Shown here: positions 1 to 5,334 of the stretch, piece by piece | How positions within the stretch are numbered: position 1 is the stretch's first letter | Layout: each line of letters begins with the position of its first letter | Source: Candidatus Desantisiibacteriota bacterium | GTDB lineage: Bacteria; UBA9089; CG2-30-40-21 | Direction of reading: 5' to 3' | Assembly: GCA_016208205.1 (NCBI GenBank) | Contig: JACQYP010000016.1 | Coordinates: 1 to 5,417, forward strand | DNA: 5,417 bases | Notes under the pieces: generated by a model | What the model was told of the DNA's origin: nothing | Databases searched by the model: none | What the model saw: the letters and a program-made list of their open reading frames with translations, nothing else | Made by a program: the position numbers and the translations under genes

Positions 1-120
1 ACACTTCGTGAGAAAGTAGGAACGGAAACATATAATAAACGGACTCCAGCAATGATGGCTGGACTTAGTAACCATGTTTGGACAATGCAGGAATGGGCAA
101 CTTTTCCTGTAAAAACTTAA
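1..120 (+). CDS. C-terminal fragment of a probable DDE-type transposase (5' end outside window)
   Basis: Frame 1 is open from the first base to the TAA at 118-120 and gives 39 residues ending in HVWTMQEWATFPVKT. A preceding TPAMMAGLSNHVW stretch resembles, from memory, the conserved tail of DDE-type transposases/integrases (TPAMxxGL..HVW...E), which lies after the catalytic core. No catalytic residue is inside the window, so neither the family nor intactness can be judged. The RAYT gene starts only 31 nt after the stop, on the same strand, so two transposase genes of different chemistry sit back to back. It could equally be the tail of an intact gene or a remnant left by later insertions. I am fairly sure it is coding and only moderately sure it is a transposase. 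Confidence 0.5.
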   Translation, partial: TLREKVGTETYNKRTPAMMAGLSNHVWTMQEWATFPVKT

Positions 121-135
121 GGAATTAAGGGACAC
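120..135 (+). repeat. GGGACAC site upstream of the RAYT gene, inverted relative to the downstream array
   Basis: AGGAATTAAGGGACAC, read on the opposite strand, matches 12 of 16 bases of the GTGTCCCCTGACTTCT segment found in the array downstream of the transposase (first copy 860-875). The GTGTCCC heptamer is exact. The RAYT gene is therefore bracketed by inverted matching sites about 725 nt apart. I infer that this marks one end of the transposase's own element or a binding site for it. A 7-bp exact core is short, so chance is not excluded. Confidence 0.4.
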
Positions 136-151
136 AAGGTACTATTCTATT

Positions 152-820
152 ATGCCAAGAAAAACTCGATCCTATCAATTAGAACAATCTTTAGTTTACC
201 ATGTGATTAATCGTGGTATTATTCGTCAGACTATCTTTCATGACGAAGATGATATGAAACAATTTATTTCCTTGATAAAACGCTACCAAGGAAAGTTTGA
301 TTTTAATATTTATCACTGGTGCTTAATGAATAATCATTATCACCTGTTAATGAAATTAGCCAATTCTAAAGATTTAAGTAAAATAATAGGTGCAATTCAA
401 CAGATTTATGCAGGATATCATCATAAGCGTTATCAAACTGCTGGACGATTATTCCAAAGTCGGTTTAAATCTCAAACAATAGAAAAATCAGATTATCTTT
501 TAGCTTGTGGCAGATATATAGAACGGAATCCAGTAAGGGCAAATCTTGTTCAAACTCCTTGGGAATGGGAATGGTCCAGTGCCAGATATTATGCCTTATG
601 CCAGAAAGATGGAATTACAGAAGATGATACTGAGTGGATTGATATGAGATGGAGTAAGGAAGAATATCAAAACTGGCTTTTAGAAGGAGAAAAAGCAAGG
701 GAAGATGAGAAGTTTTTTTGTAGTAACAGGTCTCTAATTGTGAATAATGAGCTTTCTAAACAATTGATGAAGGTCAATGGAAGAACTTATCTTTTTAAGA
801 GAGGCAGAACAAGGAAATAA
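152..820 (+). CDS. REP-associated tyrosine transposase (RAYT, IS200-like HUH family)
   Basis: This 222-residue protein is a single-domain HUH (Y1) transposase, a single-strand DNA nuclease that nicks DNA through a covalent 5'-phosphotyrosine. The N-terminus (MPRKTRS...VYHVINRG) is typical of the family and supports this ATG, although only a weak AAGG at 136-139 precedes it. The metal-binding HUH motif is H62-Y63-H64 in LMNNHYHLL. The probable catalytic tyrosine is Y122 in CGRYIERNPVRANLV, the family's RYI..NPVRA signature. WSSARYYAL at about 141-149 is the usual block that follows. The lysine/arginine-rich tail (about 205-222) may bind DNA. No frameshift is seen, so it could be active. In this family the gene commonly travels with short palindromic repeats that it recognises. 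Here a matching site precedes it and a five-copy array follows within 40 nt. The AT-rich composition contrasts with glnS and is compatible with transfer. Confidence 0.9.
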   Translation: MPRKTRSYQLEQSLVYHVINRGIIRQTIFHDEDDMKQFISLIKRYQGKFDFNIYHWCLMNNHYHLLMKLANSKDLSKIIGAIQQIYAGYHHKRYQTAGRLFQSRFKSQTIEKSDYLLACGRYIERNPVRANLVQTPWEWEWSSARYYALCQKDGITEDDTEWIDMRWSKEEYQNWLLEGEKAREDEKFFCSNRSLIVNNELSKQLMKVNGRTYLFKRGRTRK

Positions 821-835
821 TTCTTCTGTAATATT

Positions 836-1000
836 CATCATAACAAATAGTTGCGAAGAGTGTCCCCTGACTTCTTAACAAATAGTTGCGAAGAGTGTCC
901 CCTGACTTCTCGAAGAGTGTCCCCTGACTTCTACATCATAACAAATAGTTGCGAAGAGTGTCCCCTGACTTCATACGAAGAGTGTCCCCTGACTCTTCTG
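836..1000 (+). repeat. Five-copy direct-repeat array downstream of the RAYT (REP-like, GTGTCCCC core)
   Basis: A 22-nt core running from CGAAGAGTGTCCCC to TGACTTCT occurs at 854-875, 889-910, 911-932 and 952-972 (last base changed), with a fifth, shortened copy at 976-994. Copies 1, 2 and 4 carry an identical 13-nt leader, TAACAAATAGTTG, at 841-853, 876-888 and 939-951. CATCA also precedes the leader of copies 1 and 4. The array therefore has a 35-nt long unit and a 22-nt short unit, with copies 2 and 3 directly abutting. Each core ends in GAAG and CTTC, a potential 4-bp stem that is much weaker than a classic REP hairpin. Copies are nearly identical, implying recent amplification. An open frame through here only reflects repeat translation and is not called as a gene. 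Confidence 0.85.
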
Positions 1001-1014
1001 ACTCTTTCTTTTTC

Positions 1015-1068
1015 TCTGTGTTCTTTGCGTCCTCTGCGTCTTTTGCATCCTCTGCGTCCTTTGCGTTA
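1015..1068 (+). repeat. 9-nt tandem repeat, alternating TCTGCGTCC/TTTGCGTCC
   Basis: Six consecutive 9-nt units can be read: TCTGTGTTC, TTTGCGTCC, TCTGCGTCT, TTTGCATCC, TCTGCGTCC and TTTGCGTTA. They alternate TCTG and TTTG starts, giving an 18-nt higher-order period. The same CTCTGCGTCTTTGCG vocabulary recurs in the two arms of the inverted-repeat element at 5144-5332, so it is a dispersed family. It lies between the RAYT-associated array and the promoter of the next gene and has no visible coding role. Confidence 0.8.
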
Positions 1069-1104
1069 ATCTTTTTTTGTAGCTGAAAATACGCCAATTT
1101 TCAT

Positions 1105-1133
1105 TTGACAAATTTCTTTGAATTTGATATAAT
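1105..1133 (+). promoter_or_regulatory. Consensus sigma-70 promoter with extended -10 for the ATPase/nuclease gene
   Basis: TTGACA at 1105-1110 and TATAAT at 1128-1133 are both perfect consensus hexamers with an optimal 17-nt spacer. TGA at 1125-1127 also makes an extended -10 (TGnTATAAT). Transcription would begin near 1139-1141, giving a leader of about 40 nt before the ATG at 1180. ATTTG-A-CAAAT (1103-1113) overlaps the -35, and CAAATT/AATTTG (1109-1114 and 1121-1126) forms an inverted repeat inside the spacer. These could be repressor half-sites, but they are short and AT-rich. Confidence 0.8.
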
Positions 1134-1179
1134 GTAATTACGGCATTATACTGCTAAGCAAGCAAATATGGAGTAAAGA

Positions 1180-2757
1180 ATGAAAAAACTACCAATAGGT
1201 ATTCAGACATTTGAAAAAATAACACTTGAGAACTATTGTTATGTAGACAAGACAAGAATAATCTATGAACTTATAAACAATGGTACCTACTTCTTTCTAT
1301 CTCGTCCAAGGAGATTTGGTAAGTCGTTATTAATAGATACGATAAAGAGCTTGTTCGAGGGCAGGGAAGAATTTTTTAAGGGCTTATGGATAGAAGACAA
1401 ATGGGATTTCAGCAAGAAATATCCGGTAATAAAGATAGATTTTGGTGAAGGTGTATCAAAAAACAGGGAAGAATTAAGAAAGAAGATAGATGAAACACTA
1501 AAGATTAATCAAGATCAACTTGGTGTCCAGTGTGAGTTTGAAACAGCAACAGGTCGTTTTAGAGAAATTATGACAAAATCAGCTAAAAAATACAACCAAA
1601 GGGTAGTTGTTCTAATAGATGAGTATGATAAACCAATCTTAGATAACATAGAAAACCCGGAGATTGCCCAGGAAATGCGGGAAGAGCTTAAGAATCTATA
1701 TTCTGTCCTCAAGTCAACCGATGCCTGTATCAAGTTTGTCATGCTGACCGGGGTATCCAAGTTCTCCAAGGTATCGTTATTCTCCGGGCTGAATAACCTG
1801 AAAGATATAACCTTAGATGAAAGATTTGCAACCATTTGCGGGTACACACAGAAGGATTTAGAGACAATATTTGGGGAATACTTAATAGATGTAGATTTAG
1901 AAAAAGTAAAACTGTGGTATAATGGATATTCCTGGTTTGGAGAGAGTGTATATAATCCGTTTGATATACTTTTGTTTTTAGATAGTCCGGGCAAGGAATT
2001 CAAAAATTACTGGTTTGAGACCGGCAGCCCTACATTTTTATTAAAGCTATTGAAAGAGAGAAGGTATTACATGCCTGATCTTGAGAGGATAAGGGCCGGC
2101 GAATCGTTGATAGGTTCATTTGATGTAGATTGCATAGAGTCTGCTGCATTGTTGTTTCAGACAGGATATCTGACAATAAAGAATAAAAGACAGACAGGGG
2201 CAAAGATAGAATATGAATTAACATATCCAAATTTAGAGGTAAAAAGCTCCTTAAACGATTATTTGCTGTTTTACCTGAATAAGGATGCTCAGACTAAAGA
2301 AAATACACAATCAAAGGTTTATGATGCCATAGAGGATTTAGATTTTGAATTATTAAGAGACACATTCTTCAGGCTTTTTGCCGCCATACCATACGAATGG
2401 TACATAAAGAACGAATTAGATAAATATGAAGGGTATTATGCATCAATATTTTATGCAGTTTTTGCCTCACTTGGATACTCTCTGTCGGTAGAAGAATCTA
2501 CCAATCGTGGTAGAATAGATATGGCGATAAAAACCGATAAAGCAATAATAATATTTGAGTTTAAGGTAGTAGAAGAGGAAAATAAAGGTGAAGAAAAAGA
2601 CAGGGTGAATACAGCATTGGAGCAGATAAAGAATAAAAGGTATTATGAAAAATACTTGAATTCAGGCAGCCGGATATATCTGATAGGGATAGAGTTTTCT
2701 ATGCATGAGAGAAATATAACAAGATTTGATTGGGAATTATACTCAAGTGGGGCATAA
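1180..2757 (+). CDS. AAA-ATPase-like protein with C-terminal PD-(D/E)XK nuclease-like domain
   Basis: This 525-residue protein belongs to the AAA-ATPase_like (PF09820) plus PD-(D/E)XK (PF08011, DUF1703-type) family. Members are often present in many copies per genome and have no settled function. The N-terminal signature PIGIQTFEKI...YVDKT (5-25) leads to a P-loop in the family's variant form, SRPRRFGKSL (41-50). Walker B is VVVLIDEYDKP (142-152), a sensor-like MLTGVSKFSK lies at 188-197, and the family motif LWYNGYSW is at 245-252. The C-terminal nuclease-like fold has GRID (444-447) and IFEFK (458-462), matching the D...ExK catalytic pattern, followed by QIKNKRYYEKY (482-492). Length is usual and no motif is lost, so it looks intact. 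The start is supported by GGAG at 1170-1173, six bases ahead of ATG. It is monocistronic, with its own strong promoter and a convergent neighbour (glnS). Role in mobile-element biology or defence is inference only. Confidence 0.9.
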   Translation: MKKLPIGIQTFEKITLENYCYVDKTRIIYELINNGTYFFLSRPRRFGKSLLIDTIKSLFEGREEFFKGLWIEDKWDFSKKYPVIKIDFGEGVSKNREELRKKIDETLKINQDQLGVQCEFETATGRFREIMTKSAKKYNQRVVVLIDEYDKPILDNIENPEIAQEMREELKNLYSVLKSTDACIKFVMLTGVSKFSKVSLFSGLNNLKDITLDERFATICGYTQKDLETIFGEYLIDVDLEKVKLWYNGYSWFGESVYNPFDILLFLDSPGKEFKNYWFETGSPTFLLKLLKERRYYMPDLERIRAGESLIGSFDVDCIESAALLFQTGYLTIKNKRQTGAKIEYELTYPNLEVKSSLNDYLLFYLNKDAQTKENTQSKVYDAIEDLDFELLRDTFFRLFAAIPYEWYIKNELDKYEGYYASIFYAVFASLGYSLSVEESTNRGRIDMAIKTDKAIIIFEFKVVEEENKGEEKDRVNTALEQIKNKRYYEKYLNSGSRIYLIGIEFSMHERNITRFDWELYSSGA

Positions 2758-2776
2758 ATTGCGTTTTTTAAGATAT

Positions 2777-2856
2777 AACCACGAAAGGCACGAAAAACAC
2801 GAAAAAGTTCTGTAAGATTATTAATTTTCGTGTGTTTCGTGTGTTTCGTAGTTTTT
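2777..2856 (+). terminator. Inverted repeat made of 9-nt CACGAAAnn units, possible terminator
   Basis: The left arm at 2777-2805 contains three 9-nt units (CACGAAAGG, CACGAAAAA, CACGAAAAA). The right arm at 2825-2853 contains the complementary type (TTTCGTGTG twice, then TTTCGTAGT). The arms pair at 25 of 29 positions around a 19-nt loop, and TTTTT follows at 2852-2856. The position, 20 nt after the stop of the plus-strand ATPase gene and facing convergent glnS, suits transcription termination. The stem is AT-rich with mismatches, so efficiency is uncertain. The composition of repeated CACGAAA words shows it is also a member of a dispersed repeat class. Confidence 0.5.
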
Positions 2857-2919
2857 AATCCTTAGGTATTAGTCCAAGGGAACAAAATCATTATTTGTGG
2901 CCTCGCTGAGTATAACTTT

Positions 2920-2939
2920 AGTAGCCGCAAGCGGCTACT
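2920..2939. repeat. Perfect palindrome overlapping the glnS stop codon
   Basis: AGTAGCCGCAAGCGGCTACT is a perfect inverted repeat; as RNA it folds into an 8-bp stem with a CAAG loop. Its last base is the first plus-strand base of the glnS stop codon (TGA on the minus strand, 2939-2941). It is the only GC-rich hairpin at this end and may terminate glnS or stabilise its 3' end. No T-run follows on either strand, so a simple Rho-independent terminator is not shown. Confidence 0.5.
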
Positions 2940-4645
2940 CACTTCCTTATCTTTGCCCATGAATCCTTCAAGGCTACAGTTCGATTAAAGATGAGCATAT
3001 TGGGTCTGGAATCAGCATCCACACAGAAATAGCCCTGCCTCAAAAATTGATATTGACTGCCGACATCTGCATTTGCAAGGGATGGCTCAACCATGACAGA
3101 GTTAAGCTTTATTAATGAGTCAGGATTCAGGTTGGGCTTGGAATCTTCAGCATCTGCCAGAGGGGCTCCCTCTGCCGGAGGGGCTCCCTCCTCTTCCGGA
3201 TTTGGTTTCATAAAGAGATGGGAATACAGTCGCACTTCAGCAGGAATGGCATGTTCTGCTGAAACCCAATGCAATGTTCCTAATACCTTACGGCCATCCT
3301 TTGACCAGCCGCCCTTAGTTTCAGGGTCATAGGTGCAATGGATTTCAACTACCTGGCCATCCTCATCCTTAATCACATCCACACACTTAACATAATAGGC
3401 ATGTTTTAATCGTACCTCATGCCCCGGAGCAAGACGGAAAAACCCCTTTGGCGGCTGCTCGCAAAAGTCCTCCTGCTCAATATAGATAATCTTGCCAAAA
3501 GGAATCTTTCTGCTGCCCATACCGGCATCCTCAGGATTATTCTCTGCATTCAATTCCTCTACCAATCCTTCCGGGTAATTATCTATCACCACCCGCAAAG
3601 GATTCAGTACTGCCATAACCCTCGCAGACAGCCGATTCAAATCCTCACGAAGGCAATGTTCAAGCAAGGCAATATCAACGATACTGTTTGCCTTTGCCAC
3701 ACCGATAGCCTCACAGAATTTTCGTATTGCCTCAGGGGTATAGCCCCGCCTGCGTAAGCCTGAAATAGTAGGCAGCCGCGGGTCATCCCAGCCGGTAACA
3801 TGCCCCCCTGCAACCAATTCAAGGAGCTTTCTCTTGCTCATTACCGTATTGGTAAGATTAAGCCGGGCAAACTCAATCTGCTTAGGATGGCAACAGACGA
3901 ATGATGATAATCCATTAAGTATCCAGTCATACAAGGGGCGATGGTCCTCAAATTCGAGGGTACATATGGAATGAGTAATCCCTTCGATAGCATCGGAAAT
4001 GGGGTGGCTGTAGTCATAAGATGGATAAATACACCACCTTGTCCCTGTGCGGTGATGAGGGGTATTTTTAATAATCCGATACAATACAGGATCCCGCATA
4101 TTCAGGTTTGGCGAAGACATATCAATCCTTGCCCGAAGCACACAAGAGCCTTCCTCAAACTCTCCCCTTCTCATCCCTTCAAACAGTTTCAGATTCTCAT
4201 CTATCGAGCGTTCCCTATAGGGGCTATCTTGCCCGGGATGAGTCAATGTGCCGCGATACTGCCTGACCTCATCCGGGCTCAAATGACACACAAATGCCTT
4301 GTTCTTTTTAATTAATTCCACCGCACATTCATATAATCTATCAAAATAGTCAGATGTATAGTAAAGATGCTCTCCCCAATCAAAACCAAGCCATTTCACA
4401 TCCCTTTTGATTGCCTCTACGAACTCAGCCTCTTCCTTAGCCGGGTTGGTATCGTCAAACCTCAGATGGCATACGCCATTATACTCAGCTGCAAGACCAA
4501 AGTTAAGGCAAATAGACTTAGCATGTCCAATATGCAGATGTCCATTTGGTTCAGGCGGAAATCGAGTCTCAACCCTTGCCAGAGATAAAGATATATCCTG
4601 ATTGATAATATCTTGAATAAAATTAGATGATTTTAATGTTTCCAT
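2939..4645 (-). CDS. glnS: Glutaminyl-tRNA synthetase (GlnRS)
   Basis: This cytoplasmic class I aminoacyl-tRNA synthetase charges tRNA-Gln with glutamine using ATP. The 568-residue product aligns by eye with E. coli GlnRS from end to end. It shows [18 protein letters not shown] with the HIGH motif at 38-41, RFDDTNP (62-68), [11 protein letters not shown] (204-214), the [25 protein letters not shown] block (221-241) and the KMSKS-equivalent VMSKRK (268-273). The C-terminal beta-barrel anticodon-binding domains run from about 340 to 568. It is about 14 residues longer than the E. coli enzyme. Most of the excess is an acidic/alanine-rich insert at about 484-503 ([15 protein letters not shown]) encoded by a tandem palindromic repeat. 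AAGGAA at 4651-4656 gives a good ribosome binding site for this ATG. The gene follows the PPC gene by 21 nt with no room for a promoter, so co-transcription is likely. Presence of glnS implies direct Gln-tRNA formation rather than sole reliance on GatCAB. Confidence 0.97.
   Translation of the reverse strand: METLKSSNFIQDIINQDISLSLARVETRFPPEPNGHLHIGHAKSICLNFGLAAEYNGVCHLRFDDTNPAKEEAEFVEAIKRDVKWLGFDWGEHLYYTSDYFDRLYECAVELIKKNKAFVCHLSPDEVRQYRGTLTHPGQDSPYRERSIDENLKLFEGMRRGEFEEGSCVLRARIDMSSPNLNMRDPVLYRIIKNTPHHRTGTRWCIYPSYDYSHPISDAIEGITHSICTLEFEDHRPLYDWILNGLSSFVCCHPKQIEFARLNLTNTVMSKRKLLELVAGGHVTGWDDPRLPTISGLRRRGYTPEAIRKFCEAIGVAKANSIVDIALLEHCLREDLNRLSARVMAVLNPLRVVIDNYPEGLVEELNAENNPEDAGMGSRKIPFGKIIYIEQEDFCEQPPKGFFRLAPGHEVRLKHAYYVKCVDVIKDEDGQVVEIHCTYDPETKGGWSKDGRKVLGTLHWVSAEHAIPAEVRLYSHLFMKPNPEEEGAPPAEGAPLADAEDSKPNLNPDSLIKLNSVMVEPSLANADVGSQYQFLRQGYFCVDADSRPNMLIFNRTVALKDSWAKIRK
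3153..3190. repeat. 18-nt tandem palindromic repeat in frame inside glnS
   Basis: TCTGCC(A/G)GAGGGGCTCCC occurs twice in tandem (3153-3170, 3171-3188), followed by TC. Each copy contains the palindrome GAGGG-GCT-CCCTC (3160-3172 and 3178-3190). An outer pair, CCGGA/TCCGG at 3175-3179 and 3195-3199, encloses the second. The 18-nt period keeps the reading frame and encodes two copies of GAP(P/L)A(E/D) in GlnRS. The insert falls where E. coli GlnRS has a short loop (PNPGAADDF), which should tolerate extra length. Confidence 0.75.
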
Positions 4646-4658
4646 GGTTTTTCCTTGT

Positions 4659-4678
4659 ATTCGCGTTTATTCGCGGTT
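4659..4678. repeat. 10-nt tandem repeat at the PPC stop / glnS leader
   Basis: ATTCGCGTTT (4659-4668) and ATTCGCGGTT (4669-4678) are two 10-nt units differing at one position. They span the TAA stop of the PPC gene (4667-4669), supply its last codons (SNRE) and fill most of the 21-nt spacer before glnS. The vocabulary (CGCGAATAAACGCGAAT on the coding strand) resembles the other short-period repeats in this window but is a distinct type. Confidence 0.6.
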
Positions 4679-5125
4679 ACTTACCTTTTCCTTAAACTTT
4701 AGCATACTTATTCCAAGCTCATCAAAATATTGTTTCTGTGCATTAATATCAGTAACCTCTATAAGAAATGCCTCTATAACCAAGTATACCTTCCCCTCTT
4801 TCCTGAGGCATCCCATCAATATCTCCTTACCCCGTCCGGCAGAAAAATGAATATGAATATTAGGAGCATCCTTGTCCCAGAAGATAGTACCAATCCCGAA
4901 TACCTCCCGTCCATCTGCAAATGATGTCCATATCGGTATTGGCGGTACACATGTCTTTTCCGGACCAACTACCAACTTCCCTTCCTCTAATGCCCCCAGA
5001 AAAAAGACCATACCTGCCGGCACATTTTCATTGATGATTAATTCCTTAAGATTCAGCAGCAGGTCATCGTTATGATCAAATTTAATGGCAAATACCCTGC
5101 CTATCTTTCCTTCTTGGTACTGCAT
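4667..5125 (-). CDS. PPC (DUF296) domain protein, possible DNA-binding or metal-binding trimer
   Basis: This 152-residue protein is a stand-alone PPC/DUF296 domain (PF03479), the fold found in plant AT-hook proteins and in small bacterial proteins of unsettled function. Diagnostic stretches are the N-terminal GRVFAIKFDHNDDLL (9-23), the VPAGMVFFLGALEEGKLVVGP-type core (35-55), FGIGTIFWD (76-84), the metal-site strand NIHIHFSAGRG (89-99) and EILMGCLRKEGKVYLVIEAF (101-120). H91 and H93 match two of the family's metal-coordinating histidines. The usual GGHL histidine is replaced by C106 (MGCL), which I believe is normal for one bacterial subfamily. There is no AT-hook, signal peptide or membrane segment. 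The start is strongly supported by AAGGAGG at 5133-5139, seven bases ahead of ATG. It precedes glnS by 21 nt on the same strand and probably shares its transcript. A functional link to tRNA charging is not shown. The last residues lie within a short repeat. Confidence 0.85.
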   Translation of the reverse strand: MQYQEGKIGRVFAIKFDHNDDLLLNLKELIINENVPAGMVFFLGALEEGKLVVGPEKTCVPPIPIWTSFADGREVFGIGTIFWDKDAPNIHIHFSAGRGKEILMGCLRKEGKVYLVIEAFLIEVTDINAQKQYFDELGISMLKFKEKVSNRE

Positions 5126-5143
5126 TTTATACCCTCCTTATGA

Positions 5144-5332
5144 ACCGCAGAGACGCCGAGACACAGAGAAATATATGTAAGAAAAGGAGATAATGGAGAT
5201 AGCTGGGAATAGGGAGATGCATTTATATTGAAATTTGCACCAAAATCTTCCATTTTCATTATTTCTATCGTTTCCATATTTATTTATATTGCTCATTTTT
5301 ATATCTTCTCTGCGTCTTTGCGCTTCTGCGGT
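5144..5332. mobile_element. 189-bp MITE-like inverted-repeat element
   Basis: The arms 5144-5170 and 5306-5332 are inverted copies matching at 22 of 27 positions (outermost ACCGCAGA and its complement TCTGCGGT). They flank a 135-nt AT-rich interior. Each arm is itself built of three 8-nt units (CGCAGAGA, CGCCGAGA, CACAGAGA on the left; TCTCTGCG, TCTTTGCG, CTTCTGCG on the right). The interior holds no convincing gene or promoter. The element fills the entire gap between the UPF0182-like stop and the ribosome binding site of the PPC gene. No target-site duplication is obvious, so it may be a non-autonomous element or a paired structural repeat acting as a transcript boundary. Confidence 0.55.
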
Positions 5333-5334
5333 GA

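Noticed and set aside
836..1000. CRISPR array
   Set aside because: The units abut or are separated by repeated leader sequence. There are no unique similar-length spacers and no cas genes.
851..1069. Open frame of 72 codons with repeated RRVSPDF/CEECPLT peptides
   Set aside because: It is only a translation of the repeat array and the 9-nt tandem repeat, with a TTG start, no ribosome binding site and low complexity.
1515..2003. Minus-strand open frame of 162 codons
   Set aside because: It is antisense to the well-supported ATPase/nuclease gene, with no recognisable motif or ribosome binding site.
2761..2938. Possible small gene or ncRNA between the convergent genes
   Set aside because: The space is accounted for by the inverted repeat and the palindrome. 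I saw no promoter or conserved RNA fold.
3419..4315. Plus-strand open frames opposite glnS (3419-3757, 3941-4315 and smaller ones)
   Set aside because: GlnRS is complete and conserved on the other strand; these are shadows with no family resemblance.
5101..5277. Minus-strand 58-residue open frame starting METIEIMK inside the inverted-repeat element
   Set aside because: It runs through the repeat arm and the PPC ribosome binding site and ends out of frame inside the PPC gene. No ribosome binding site is evident, so it is probably chance.
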